From Dentipellis sp. KUC8613 (Eukaryota; Basidiomycota; Agaricomycetes; Russulales; Hericiaceae), in contig NSJX01000001.1 of assembly GCA_002286715.1 (NCBI GenBank), forward strand, positions 63,835 to 127,834: a stretch of DNA of 64,000 nt. The letters run 5' to 3'. The notes below the pieces were generated by a model, which saw only the letters and a list, made by a program, of their open reading frames with translations, was not told the origin of the DNA and made no database searches. This document shows, piece by piece, positions 34,852 through 46,769 of the stretch; the first letter of the stretch is position 1, and each line of letters opens with the position of its first letter. The translations under genes were made by a program, and so were the position numbers.

Positions 34852-37800
34852 TTAGGCTTCCACCGCGAAGCTGCCACTGAGCGCCATGTCCATGATATCC
34901 AGGGCGCCGAGGTGGAACGGCAGAATCGGGTTCGCCTTGAGGTGGCGGAGCTGCGCGAGCACTGAGAGCTCGTAGTAGTTGCGCGTGATGTCCTGGTGCG
35001 TCTGCTCGTCCGGTGCGGCGAGTGACGAGTATCGGGACTTGAAGGTGTGGAGAAGGTGTATATGCAGCATCGAGATGGAGGTATAGTCGGTGGAGGAGGG
35101 CACGCGGATGAGGGTCGTGGAGTTTAGAGGACGGAGGGGTAGGGAGGACGAGAAACTTGCCGCAGTATCAGCGGCATCTGGGATGTGCGATAGTGCTGTG
35201 CCGAGATCATCGTTGCCTTGGACGAGTGTCATGTGCAGAGGGTAGAAGAGACAATATGTCGACGAAGACACATCGACGAAGAATGACCCAGCCGGGTTTT
35301 TGCTCGAGCGGTTCGGGGACGTCGGACGCTTCGCATTCGCAGGGGGCGCAATGAACGTCCACGAGGCGTCCGGGTCAGCAGAAAGCAAGCTGACATGGAC
35401 CGCCGGGAGATCTGGACAGTCCGGGACAACAGACGATAGATGATTGATCCAAGCTGAAACAACCCTCATCAGCAAGAGTAACAAGAACGCAGAAAGCAAG
35501 ACGCACCATCCAGTTCCGTCGGGCCCATAGATCCCAGCTTGGCAAAAGCAATGCGCCACTCGACACTCGCCTTCTTCGCAAAGTTCACGGCAAACGTCCA
35601 GAGCTGCTGCACGAGATGCGTCTCGGGCGATTCGCTCGAGGACAGCCAGACGCCCAAGTCGTGCGCCTCGCCACGCTGGTCGATGCACGCCGCGAAGATC
35701 CACCTCCCACACGATGATATCCTGTACCCGACATGCAGCAGCATGTACCGATCGACGACATCGAGCGTCCTCGCGGGGGCCTCGTTGATCATATGCACCT
35801 TGGTGTGCGCCGGCCTCGCGATCGTGAACGCAGGCTCCTGGAAGAAGGCCCGTATACGCTCGCCGTGCTCGAAGAACCGGCGCGACATGACTCGATCCAC
35901 GGGCCGCAAGATGCGGTCGTACACGCAGCTCAGGTACAGCAGTTGGCAGCCGTTGACGGGAGGGTATTGTGTAGAGTAGACAAGGTGGGCAGGCAAGAAC
36001 TGGAAGAGGATCTGTGCTGCGGCATAGGTCTTCTGGGCACGTTTGACAGCTGAGAAGACCTGGCGCAGACTCGTGGACGTCAGGGAGATGAGGGCTGCCG
36101 GGGTTGCGATGTAGAACACATAGTGTGCCTTGACAGCGGGGAGACTATTGACGAAAGGAGCTGCAAGCGAACGTTAGCTAGATTCGAAGGAGTCGAAAAT
36201 GATACAGGACGTACCGAGGGTCTTGCGAAAGGAGTCGAACTTGAGTGGGACAAGACCGTCTCGCGTGCAGCTGCTCGAGCGTCCAGGCGTGTGCGATCCC
36301 AGATTATTCGCCTAAACAGCCTTCAGCCTCCAACCCCTTCGAAACACAGCAGGAAAACGCACCGTATACACAGTAGACACAAACTTGAGCCACCTCTCCA
36401 CCAAAATCTGCCTCGCCTCATCCAGATCCTCAAACAGCACAAACGCAATGACGTCCTTCTTCCCCGCCCTCGGTACCAAGCCCAGCTTCTCCCAGAACCG
36501 AATCGCAGTCGGCAGCACCTGCACAATCGAATCCGACTTGCCCACCGAGATCATCGGCGACTCCAGCGGCTCCAACCGCGGCTCCCCTTCCTCCCCCTCC
36601 TGCGCAAACACCTGCCCGAGCTCAAACGGACCCTGGAGGGACCGCACGCCGGCAATCGTGCGCGCGACCTGCTTCGCGTCCGCAGGCCACACGTCCGTGC
36701 TCATGCGGCACTCGGATACATAGTCCGGCGCGTTCGCGCGCCACGCGTCGCCCCACACGCAGCTCTCGACGACCTCCTTCGCGAGGATGTGCGCCGCCGC
36801 CTCGAGCGACTTGCTCTTCTCCGTCGTCGCGCCGAGCACCGCCGCGGGCGACACGGGCGTCGGCACCGACACGGGCGCGGGCGCCGTCGTTATGTTCGGC
36901 GGGGACAGCGCGACCTCGGGCGGCCTGAGCGCGGTGCTCAGCGGCAGCAGCTGCGCGTGCTGGAAATGCGTGTGCAGCAGCGTCGGGCCGAGGGGGAGGT
37001 ACGCCGGCGCGGGCGTCGACGGGCGCGTGCCGGGCGGCGGCGTGGGCTCCTCCTCCTCGATCCAGGGATCGTCGTCGTCGTCGGACTCGGCGTCGGAGCG
37101 GCCGTCGTCGTCCGCCTCGCCCTCGTCCGTGTCGTGTATGACGTCCGCGGTCCACTCGCGCACGCCGCGCGCCCACTCGGGCGAGGGCGTCGTGTGCGCG
37201 TCGCGCGCGCCCTGGTCGAAGCTCTTGCGCTTGACGCCGATCAGCTTGCGCACGACGCCGACGCGCGGGTCCGTCACCGCGTCGTAGCGCATGCGCCAAT
37301 TATCCTTGTCCTTGTCCTTGTCCTTGTCTTTATCTCTGTCGATGGAATTGGCGTTGGCGTTGTTGCTGAACAGCGGAATCGGCCGCGTGCGGTCCTCCTC
37401 GTCCGGGGGGCTCGGCAGCGCGAACTTGCCCGCCGTATACTTCCCGTCCGCGATGCGGTGCACCGACGAGAACGGCAGGGGGTCAAACACGCTCGACCCC
37501 AGCGGCGCGTCCAGCTTGGCCACGCAATCCACACTCGCAATCGATGCTGTCTTCTGCAGCGCCGGCTTCGAGGCCGCCGACACAGACATCGCAGCCGACG
37601 GGAGTAGCGGCTCCGCGTGCGATTCTGGCGTTTTGATGGGCGAAGGCGGGAACAGGCCAGGCGAAGGCGGCGCCGCGAAGCTGTCCATCCCCAGCCCGCC
37701 AACAATACTAGGCGGAAAGCCCTCGGTGGCGATGGCAGGCACCCACGGCGCAGGCTGCGGCGGCGCGGCGGGCGGACCAGGCCCCGACAGCTGCATCGCG

Positions 37801-40800
37801 CCGGCAAACAGCGGCTGCGCCTGCACCATCGCCGCCGCCGCCATCGGTGCCGCACCCGCCGCCGCACTCGAGCCCGCCCCCGCCCCCGCCCCCGCCGGCT
37901 TCGCATCCCAAAAATCAAAATCCGCATCCGTAAAAATCTCATCCATCCCCGCATCCACGTCCATCTTGTCCACATCGCCTCCTGCGCCCGCGCCCCACGC
38001 GCCCGCGCCGCTGCTCGTGATCGCGTCCATGCCCATGTCCATGTCCATACCCACGCCGACGCCGACACCCATGTCCGCGTCGCCGTCCGCGCCGGGCATG
38101 TTCATGAACCCGCCCGACGAGGACGCGAGCCAGCCGTGCGGGTCGTGCGCCCAGGCGTCGAAGTCGCCGAACGCGTCTGGTCCGGACAGAGGTGCGCCCT
38201 GCGGGAGTGGGAGCGGGGCGGTGAAGGCGTCGAGGGCGGGCGCCGTGGCGGCGTCGGTGGTGGAGGGGACCTCCATGGGCGCGGGCGCGGGCGTGGCGCT
38301 GCCTGTGCTCAGCATCGGAGGCGGCGCGGGGGGAGGGGCGAGCGGTATTGCCGTTGCGGGTGGCATGCTGCCCGCACTGGGGGAGGGCGAGGGATAAAAC
38401 GGTTCGGGTTCGGGAGCGGGCGGGGGCTGTTGCACCTGTGCTTGTGCTTGCACTTGCGGGGGGATCTGCGCGGCGGGGGGCGTCTCCGTCTGGCTAGGGC
38501 CCGCGCCCGACGCGGCCTCCCGCTCACGCCGGAGCCGCTCGCGCTCCTTCTCGCGCTCCTTCGCGACGGCGTCGACGTACGCCTCCGCCTCCTTCGCGAC
38601 GACGCCGACGTCGGGCGCGCACGGCCTGTCGATGCCGCCGACGCCGCCCATCGTGAGTGTGCGCAGGACGCGGCGCGCGGCGGATGACGTGGACAGGCAG
38701 GGCCGGCGGGTCAGTGCCGGGAGGAGGGGCGGGGGGCGGAGCACTTCGGGCGCGGGGGTGCCTGCGGCGGAAGCTGCGACAGATGCATTTGCAGATGGCA
38801 TTGGGGGCGATGGCATCAATTGTACAGGAAGCACCGGTAAGGTTGCTAATCGAGTACGCGCATGCGGGACCGGTGCGCTGGACACGAAGCGTAATGCGAG
38901 ACCAGTCGGCCAGATAACTGTGAGCCCCTTCTGCTCGCCCTGCCGATTTTGCACGGGTACCCAAGCGAGCATATATGCGCCGCTGGAGGTAGAGGTTGGG
39001 TCGTCGGTCGAAGATGAAGATGTGTGTTGAGATGATGTCGAAGGGGGAAGAAGGGCGGCACAGCCGAGCCCGGTGAGGCTTGCGCGAAAGAGGTGGGTCA
39101 GCGCGGCGGTGGGCCCGGTATAGGCTGTCAGGTAATATGCGGGGGTGCCATAGGGCAGAAGTGTGATGGGCGTGCATGCCTCGAGAGGGCACGCACGACA
39201 GGAAAGCTGAGAAGAATTGGGTGAGGGACAAAGGGGGAGAAAATGGGTTGCTCGGAGATGTGGGTGAAGGAGAATGCGGGTCGATGTGAGGTATAGATGC
39301 AGTGTGCAGTGGACCAATGGTCTGCAAAAAAACATTCGTCAGCATACATTGGAAAGACGTCGAGAGAAATGTCACCTGTTTGATGCGTTGTGTTCCCAGC
39401 CCATGCCCCAGTCCACTGCTTCGGATATTCGCGCGCCCGCGCTCGGGGGAAATAGCACAAAGCCATCCTTCAAACGACACATGCGCCTTTGTCGTTCTTT
39501 TCCCTTTCCCGTATCTCCCTCTTGCATACACAGATCGTCAATTAGCCGTTCACGCACAGCGCGGAGAAACGAGGCGAGCACCGGACGCAGCGGTATTCGA
39601 GGGAGATACCGGGAAGACGGCGACGTAGGCGAACTTGACGAGGTATCTGGCGTCGACGGTACTGGGCCAGAATCAGGTATACGGCACGTCGGACAGGGCT
39701 TGCGCTGCATTGCACATGCCGGTGAGCAGGGGTAGACGTCTCCCGGTGTGAAGGTAGCCGTTTCGATAACTATGAGAAGCAGTCAGCATCGCAGAAACAG
39801 GGCACAGATAGCAGCAAGCGAGCAGATATAAAAACGAGGGTGGTGATGCGCGCAGGGGTGTGAAGACTGCAATCAGGGCATGCGAAACCAAGTGCAGCAA
39901 GTGGGAGGAAAACTCCGGCCCACGCGGCCGCCAAGCCCACCGTGCCGCCCGAGGCGACGACAGCGTCCAGAGTCCCACAAATAATCCACCGCACTGCAGA
40001 CGGGCACCAGCACTGACCACCTCGTATACGCTCGGGCAAAGCTGATACTCGACGGGAAGCAGAGCGTCTGGCGCCCTACGTCATCCGGAGATACAGCACG
40101 GGCGCCTACGAGACATTTGGGTGTCCCGAACAAGGCACAGCGCAAATCAAGGGCAGAACGTGAAAGAAAGCGGCAGAAAGGCATCACAAGGCCTCGCGAA
40201 ATACAATTTCGCGCTAGCAGGAGCCACCCGTGGCAGACCAGACATTATGTAGGCCTGGCTGGGCATCTGGGCACTGGGGCGGATGCACCGGTTTTGCGAT
40301 TTGCACGGACACGCAGGACAGCAGGACTCGCAACCTTTCATGCCCCAGTCCAATAAAAGCACAGTGCAGTGCACCACGCTGCGCTCGGGCGTGTCTGAGA
40401 ATAGACAGAAACGAATGTGCACCCCCGGGGTGCCGACGGAAATGCACGCGCCACACAAGCCTGAATGGATGAATGAACGAGTGAAAGGGACTCACGAGAC
40501 AGGCCCTCGAGACACAGTGCGCCCAGCGCCGCGCGCGCACCGGTGGAGTCCTTCTCGGCGAGCGAGTCGACCGCAAAGACATACAGGCGCAGCGCGTCCT
40601 TGTCGACGCAGACGGTCGGCAGCAGCGATGCCACGAGCGCGGGCTGCGCGCGCCTCAGTACCGCTCTGCGCGCGAGCTCGAGGGTGTCGAGCGGGTCCGG
40701 TGCTGCGGGCGCGGGTGCGAAGACGGCATACGAGACGAAGGGGCTGGGCGGGAGCGGGAGCGCCGAGGCGAGGATCGGCGAGGAGAGCGAGATTGGCGGG

Positions 40801-40865
40801 GGGTAGTGGGTGAGAGCGTTGGCCGCGGCGGACTCTGGGGAGATGGGGTGCGATTTGGCGGCCAT
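34852..40865 (-). CDS. MED13: Mediator complex subunit 13 (MED13/SRB9/SSN2)
   Basis: This is a very large multi-exon gene on the minus strand. It starts at MAAKSHPISPESAAANALTH (ATG 40863-40865) and ends GALDIMDMALSGSFAVEA-stop at 34852. The C-terminal Med13_C domain is the clearest: LVYSTQYPP, SCVYDRILRPVDRVMSRRFF, MLLHVGYRISSCGRWIFAA, CIDQRGEAHDLGVWLS and FFVDVSSSTYCLFYPL. The N-terminal half includes LHLYLTSTRILLHP and LATLPVLPVQLMPSPP, followed by a long disordered Pro/Ala/Gly/Asp-rich middle. MED13 links the CDK8-cyclin C kinase module to core Mediator and mostly represses. Exons between about 39370 and 40500 are only partly resolved: one clear exon reads TPGDVYPCSPACAMQRKPC to FVLFPPSAGARISE, while the stretch 39770-40490 has several possible short exons. 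Confidence 0.9.
37303..37340 (-). repeat. Asp-Lys coding microsatellite in MED13
   Basis: TCCTTG hexamer units on the plus strand encode alternating Asp-Lys on the minus strand, within the disordered middle of MED13. Confidence 0.7.
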
Positions 40866-41407
40866 GGGAGGGCGCGGGGCAGCGGGTGCATGCACGACGG
40901 GGGTGGTGGTAGTTAGAGACAATGAAGAGGAGGGCGGGAGAAGGGGCGGGGCATCGCAGACACGGGGGCGGGAAACAACGCCAGGCTGAATAACGCCACG
41001 GACGTCGTAGACCGATAAGATAACTCGTCCTCGCCTGCGCATCCTCCGACTTGTCATCTCGCGCAATTCCCGTGCCTCGGCTTTCAATTTTCTTACATAC
41101 CGGGTCCCCCACCACGGCCACCGTGAACCGTCGTCATCCAAAATTATATAAGGGGGAGCCTTACAGAAATCAAGATGTAAGCGTACTAAGTCACAAACCC
41201 GAGGCCACGACTGCAGAAATTAATAGATGCAAATGCGAGTGCGAGTGAGAAGGAATGCAGAATGCAGAAAGAACAAACAACAACAAGGCAGGTCAGGCCG
41301 TGCGACCCGCCCATACAGTCGTGAAATAAAAAGAAGCCAAGCCCTCCTCGTAATCGCGTACGTTCCGCAGAACGTTCATCGTCCAGCTCGTTCACCCCAT
41401 CCCGTCA
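40866..41407. other. intergenic region, MED13 promoter
   Basis: This 542-bp stretch lies between the phosphoesterase-RRM stop and the MED13 start, both on the minus strand. No gene is seen. Confidence 0.5.
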
Positions 41408-43907
41408 TCAGGAATCGCCGTTCGTGCGCTTTTCACCCGGGCCCCCTCCGCGCGTCAGACCGGCGGCAGCGAACCCTCGCGCCGCAAACCCTCCTCTGCC
41501 GCCCCGTCCCCGTCCGCCCCGGAACGGACCATTGAACTCCCGAGGCTCGCGATCCGCCACCTTCACCTCGGGCGTGCCATCGTTCAGTTTCTACACGTAA
41601 GGCGCAGTCAGCCTCTGTCAGACACGCACAAACGGAGAAGGACATACTTCGGCGTGTTTCTCCAGCCCGGCCTTCATCGCCTCCTCGTCTCCAAACTCGA
41701 CATACGCAATCTTCTGCTGCCGCCCCTGGAACGAGTTCGGATAGTTGACACGCGTAATCTGTAGATAACGATAGCCGGTCAGCACCGTCTCGAAGAACCG
41801 ATCACACAGACAACACAGAAAAAAAATGACGCACCCCGCTCTTCGACTCTCCAAAGAACTCCCTCAGCTCTCCCTCGTTCGCCGGCACCGGCAGCTTCAC
41901 GAACAGCGTCCACGGGTTGCGCGGCGGCCGCTTGCTCGTCGGCGTGCGCGCGCCCGTGCTGTCCGTCCGCGGGCTCATCAGGCCCGACGCATCCGTGTGC
42001 GGCGACTGCATCGACGCCCCGTTCGCCGGCGACGCAGACTTGGTGCCCTTCGGCAGGTCCCAGCCCGAGTCGTCCGTGTTCTTCGCCTCCCAGGCGTTCT
42101 CTCCGCCGTCCTTCGCCTCCCAGCCCGCGTTGTTGTCGTCGTTCGACTTGCCCCACGCGTCGTCGTCCACCGGGACCATCCACGACGTGGTGGGGTCCTG
42201 GCCGATCTGCGCAGCAATGTCGCCCTGCCCTTGCCCCTGCTGCTGGCTCTCCTTCTCCTTGGCCTCGCGCTCCTGCCGCTCCTTCTCCTTGCGCTCCTTC
42301 TTCTCCTTGCGCTTCTGCTTCTCGCGCTCTGCCTTCTCCTTTTCCTTCTCCGTCTTCTCCTTCTCGCCCGGCGCCGGCGACGCGCTGGTTCCATTACCGT
42401 TCACATTCACCTTCGCGGCGGACGAAGGGGACTGCGCCTGTGTCTGTGGCTTGGTAGACGGAGTCGACGTGGATCCAGGGCGGTCGCCGGGGATGGGCGT
42501 AGACGCCTTTGTTCCAGGACCAGTAGCATTAGCCGTAGTAGTCGTCTGCGGCGCGACCTCCGTCGTCGCCGAATCGGTAGCAGTGGTAGCAGACGGCGTC
42601 GCAGTGCGGCGGTATGCATAATTGAAGCCTACAACACGACACTCAGCCGCTGCGCCACAAAAATTCAAACAATCACGCACCTTGCGACTTGAGCTCCGCG
42701 CTGACACGGCCCTCCTTGATGTCGAGCACGAGTGAGCCGTACGCCGCGTCACACAGGTTCCAGTTCCAGCAGTTCTTCCACGCTGGCTCCTCGCCCGCCA
42801 CCGCGCCCCCGGGGCCGACCTGGCCGAGCGGCGGGGGGATGCGCTCGATAACCGCAAGCGCCTTGTCGAGGAGCACGCGCTGGTGCTCGTCGATGACGGC
42901 GTCCACCTGCGTCTTGACGCTCTCCCAGACCTTGTCGAACGCCTCCTTGCCCACGACGAGCTTGTGGCGGAAGCCCTCAAAGTCGCCCTGCACGCTGAAC
43001 TCGTTCCACGACGTGGCGTAGCGGAAGTGCAGCCCCGCGCTGATCGTGAGGTCCGCCTTGAGCACGAGCGCGAGCGACGCGAGGATGCCCTCGCGGCCGG
43101 GGCTCGCGTGCGTGACGAGGAGGCGCGTCTCGGACGGGTCGAAGACGCGCTGCGCGGTGTCGACGAGCTCGCCGATCTGCAGCATCGTCGTCCAGATCGT
43201 GCCGCCGCCGCCGGCGATCGTCGCGTTGCCGTCGCCGTTGTCGAACATCTTGTGCGGCACGAACGCGCCGCCGAGCCCGAGCAGGCGCAGCTTGACGCCG
43301 CCGACGTCGAGCAGGCGCGTCGTGGCCTCGTCGAGGATGTGCAGGTTCTCGATCACGTGGCGCCCCGAGCGGATGCCCTCGAGCAGCAGCACGTCCTCGC
43401 AGGCGCCGACGACGGTGAACACGGGCACCTGCAGCTTGATCTGCCCGGACAGCAGCAGCGGGAATTCGGAGAGCATGGAGATGGTGAGCGTCTGGCGGAT
43501 GCTGGCGGGCGTGTTTTCGGGCGAGAGGAGGTGGTTGCGCTGCGCGCTCGGGATGAGCGGCGAGTACATCGTCAGGTGGCGGAGCGTGCGGTCGTGGATG
43601 CGCTCGATGCTCGATGCATCTGTCCAGGGTGCCGCAGCAGCGCGTTAGCGGGCGATCCAGGTGGCAAAGAGGGCAGAGACGCACCGAAGATACCAAAATC
43701 GCCGGTGTGGATGATGGCTTTTGCGTTGGCTTCGCGCGCGAGGTCATTCAGCGCGGAGAGGCGGCCACGAATGTCAGCAATACAGAGGATCCTGCCATGG
43801 ACGGTATCGATGAGTTTTGTCTGGGTATTGACCTGGTACTGGGGGCGGGGGTTGGGGGAGTGCGTGGGGCGGGTCGATGTGGAGGCGGGGCGGGAGGAGG
43901 GCTGCAT
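41408..43907 (-). CDS. calcineurin-like phosphoesterase-fold (DUF2433-type) protein fused to an RRM and RGG tail
   Basis: It starts at MQPSSRPASTSTRP (ATG 43905-43907) and ends GEKRTNGDS-stop at 41408. The N-terminal half has the metallophosphoesterase layout: ILCIADIRGRLSALN (usual D-x-H-G), IIHTGDFGIFG (GD motif), VFTVVGACEDV (in the place of GNHD), LLVTHASPGREG, and ISAGLHFRY (in the place of GHxH). A Lys/Glu-rich coiled-coil-like region follows (KEKEKAEREKQKRKEKKE), then repeated Trp-containing acidic units (DDDAWGKS, NNAGWEAK, GENAWEAK, DSGWDLP). An RRM follows (PWTLFVKLPVP; GRQQKIAYVEFGDEE), and last an RGG-type tail (GGRGRGGRGGFAARG). The parts suggest RNA binding; phosphatase activity is doubtful because at least two metal ligands are replaced. 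Exon frames join well (KHAE|KLND). Confidence 0.85.
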
Positions 43908-44779
43908 TTTGGGCGGGGACGAGGAGGAGCGGGAGGAGGAAGACTCGAACGCTCAAGACCGCCGCCTGAAGCCATGCGGACCCGTGGGAACTCCATTTCT
44001 CCCCCCGACGCTAGACTCCCTTCAATTGTTCTTCTTGCACAGGCACACTGCTCTCTTTATTGTCGCCACAAACATTCAGACCAAGCTCTGACGCAGTCTG
44101 TACACCTTTTTGTCTAGTGTCTAGCAGAAGTTGTCGTAGGCAGCTGTGCTTCTCGGCAGATCCTCTGAGAATAGCAGGACACATGGCTGAGAACACATTG
44201 GGAAGTTGCTCAACACTCCTTGGAATCTGTACCAGGGAATTGAAGGCCTCTCGGTGAGCACCTTCACTTCCGAGAATATACCAGTAGGATGCAGCAACTG
44301 GTGGCTGCTTCCCATCGCTATAAGAATCGAAGTTGGCTCAGGCTTGCACCGGCGGAACACCATCATCTTACGCGCAGCCAAACTGAAACCACATCCAAAC
44401 CACAATCTTATTGCACACAAACTGGGAGACACGGAACACGATCCGGGTCGTACGGTAACAATGCGATGATATCACGGAACATATACTGAATGCGGGGGAG
44501 ACGGGGTGATGCAGATAGAAGCAATGCTGGGGGTTACGAGTCGAGACGGGACGGGACAATGCAGATAACAGACGAGTCAATGATGCATAGCAGTCAGGAC
44601 GAGACGAGCGAACCAGAACCCAAAGAGAAAGGAGTCAAAACACAGAATAACCCAAGGAACCCGAGGCGAAAAGAGACAACAACGATGCGTGGGGGTGGTT
44701 GGAGGAGTGCGTGGAGCGAGGTCTTGGAAATTGAATCTGATTCATCTTGCAATCGCGTGGGGATATCAGTGGTGTCTGT
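43908..44779. other. intergenic region
   Basis: This 872-bp stretch has short open frames on both strands (for example 44121-44432 minus and 44206-44469 plus), but they overlap each other and show no domain. It holds the 3' UTR of membrane family member 2 and the promoter of the phosphoesterase-RRM gene. Confidence 0.5.
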
Positions 44780-45895
44780 TCAGACCGGAGGAACGGGCCA
44801 TCCAAGCTCGGCGATATCGTTCTCGTCGGTGAACGGAGCAGTAGGCATAGTGACCGACGCTGGGAGATAGCTATAGCGACGGCTGTCGGTGAAGGTGGTC
44901 GTAGTGGTGGTCGTGGTCACAAAGTTCTCGTTTATCAGCGCCTTGCGGATGCTTCGGCTGTAGCTGCGGCGAGCGGAGCCCAAGACAACAGACTGCGTCT
45001 GAGTGTGCTTGCGCACATACTGAGTCGGAGGCAAGTTGGCGTTGAGGTTCACCGGGTGGAGGGGGGCGGCCGAAGGGTGCTCGAAGGGCGGAACAAGGCT
45101 AGCGTAGGTGCGAGGCACGAAGGGGATGAAGAGCGCAGGTGGCTGTGCGGACGGGGCCTTGGGCCTCATCTCAGCCGCAGGTGTCTCCTTCCACATCTTC
45201 GGAACCTCGCGGGAAACGGAGATGGGAGCAGAAAGCTCAGCAGCAGGCTTCATCTGTGCCATCCAAATCTTCGGGACTCCACAAGAAGGCGCAGGCTGGA
45301 ACATCGGAGGGCTAAAGGGCTTCGGGTCGCTCACGTCCTCGAAGGCATCCGTCAGCCGCATAGCGTACTGATAAAGGCCAACACGGTCAGAGGGAGGGTT
45401 CTCGGGAATACCAGCCTCCAGGTCGAAGTCGCGCCGGCCATGAAGGGCAAGGAGCTTTGCGACGACGGAGTCGGAGGTTAGATGGTGGTGGTTCGAGATA
45501 GCCGCGGACGGGACACCGAAGAGAGAAAACGATGCTTTGGTCCAGGTGACGGAGTGCTTGAGTCCTTGGCGTGCGGTGTCCCAAGAGTGACGGAGAACCT
45601 TCTTGCCGCCAAATTCGTCGGACATGAGTCGAACGCGAGCGGGGGCCGTGGCGAGCAGCGTAGATTGAACGAGGAGAGCCGAGCAGGTAGAAAAGAACGT
45701 TGGAGGAGCCTGTTGCGCGAGCATCTGAGGAAGGAGCAGCTGGCGAGGAAGGGTCGAGGTGCGGCGGCGGCGGATAGTACGGATGATGTCCCGAGTTGCG
45801 AAGAAGAGGATGACGAGAAAGAGAAAGGCCAAGACGAGAGCGATGAGGACAAAGAGGTCGTTGTTGACTTGCGTTGGGGCTTGAATAGGCGACAT
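44780..45895 (-). CDS. single-pass membrane protein, local family member 2
   Basis: This intronless 371-residue protein starts at MSPIQAPTQVNNDLF (ATG 45893-45895). A membrane span covers about residues 13-37 (LFVLIALVLAFLFLVILFF), followed by a basic stop-transfer run IIRTIRRRRTS. The rest follows the family-member-3 plan block by block: APPTFFSTCSALLVQSTLLA, TAPARVRLMSDEFGGKKVL, DTARQGLKHSVTW, VVAKLLALHGRRDFDLEAG, RVGLYQYAMRLTDAFEDVSD, VVLGSARRSYSRSIRKAL, and NENF followed by a Thr tract. The C-terminus (NDIAELGWPVPPV) differs. No catalytic motif or named domain is seen. The basic cluster on the C-terminal side of the span suggests a cytosolic tail. Strongly related to the gene at 51472 and more distantly to that at 25170. 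Confidence 0.85.
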   Translation of the reverse strand: MSPIQAPTQVNNDLFVLIALVLAFLFLVILFFATRDIIRTIRRRRTSTLPRQLLLPQMLAQQAPPTFFSTCSALLVQSTLLATAPARVRLMSDEFGGKKVLRHSWDTARQGLKHSVTWTKASFSLFGVPSAAISNHHHLTSDSVVAKLLALHGRRDFDLEAGIPENPPSDRVGLYQYAMRLTDAFEDVSDPKPFSPPMFQPAPSCGVPKIWMAQMKPAAELSAPISVSREVPKMWKETPAAEMRPKAPSAQPPALFIPFVPRTYASLVPPFEHPSAAPLHPVNLNANLPPTQYVRKHTQTQSVVLGSARRSYSRSIRKALINENFVTTTTTTTTFTDSRRYSYLPASVTMPTAPFTDENDIAELGWPVPPV

Positions 45896-46523
45896 GGTGG
45901 TTGACTTGAGCAAGCAGGGATGTTGGCAGCACCGTTATAACCACCGTAGTTCAATACGGGCTGCGTTATTTTCCGGACCATCAGTCTCGAACGAACGACA
46001 TGCCGCTTGCATCTCCTCTTCCGCGTTGGCAATGAACATGTGGAAGACCGCAAGGGGTGCAGTGAGGACGACGTTTGGAAAACGTCCACCCTGATAGATC
46101 GCCAGATGCACGCGCAGTCGCATAGAAACACGCTCCTACTATAATGTGAGCATCTTGGAAGATAGTCAAAGCGTACCTCGCGTATACCCTGAAGCTCATA
46201 ACGATGCAGACTGACCGACTTGAACAGTATACGTGGGCCCGGCCTGGGCTGGATAGTAAAGTCATAGGAATTCGACAGAGATAGCTGAAACGAAGCTTTT
46301 TCTGCTGAAGATATGGGCTTTGCGAACGAGCTTTCGTAGAACGAGGATGCTGGCAGAGGACATGGAGGAGAGCAACTCGGTGGACCGAAGTCGCGTCAAC
46401 CCAAAAAGGCAATTAGGCGCCCAACAAGCGCCCGCGGCGGCACGATCTTCCTCCTGCCTCCGCTCGTAAAATCGTTCTGCCTCCTCTCCTCCCACAATTT
46501 TAGACAGCAAGATGGCAGAAAAA
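45896..46523. other. intergenic region upstream of membrane family member 2
   Basis: This 628-bp stretch lies between the start of membrane family member 2 and tRNA-Arg. It should carry the former's promoter. No gene is seen. Confidence 0.5.
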
Positions 46524-46608
46524 TGACCACCGCAGGGGTCGAACCTGCAATCTCCTGATGTGCGACTTTGAATCGTAGTCAGACGCGATGCCATTTCGCC
46601 AGGCGGCC
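46524..46608 (-). tRNA. tRNA-Arg (ACG) with 13-nt intron
   Basis: On the minus strand the acceptor GGCCGCC (46602-46608) pairs with GGTGGTC (46525-46531), and the discriminator is A at 46524. The D stem is GCG/CGC, the anticodon stem TCTGA/TCAGG, and the T arm is GCAGG-TTCGACC-CCTGC. Anticodon ACG is at 46574-46576, read as ICG after deamination. A 13-nt intron (46560-46572) lies at the canonical 37/38 position. Total 85 nt, 72 nt mature. Confidence 0.93.
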
Positions 46609-46769
46609 ATGAATGATTATTGACTTGTGGGTATGATATCTGGCTACAAAAATTATCATGTCAAAAAATCTTGCATGCCAGAGATGAAAGACGGTTCGAA
46701 TAATGGAATGCTAGAGCAATGAGATGTGGGACCAGAGGATTGAGATTCCTCATGTATCGAGGTAAAAGT

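Noticed and set aside
36123..37607. 494-codon plus-strand Arg-rich open frame
   Set aside because: It is antisense to MED13 coding exons that carry clear Med13 motifs; composition is typical of a GC-rich shadow frame.
44121..44469. Overlapping open frames on both strands between the phosphoesterase-RRM gene and membrane family member 2
   Set aside because: The two frames exclude each other and neither has a domain or splice logic.
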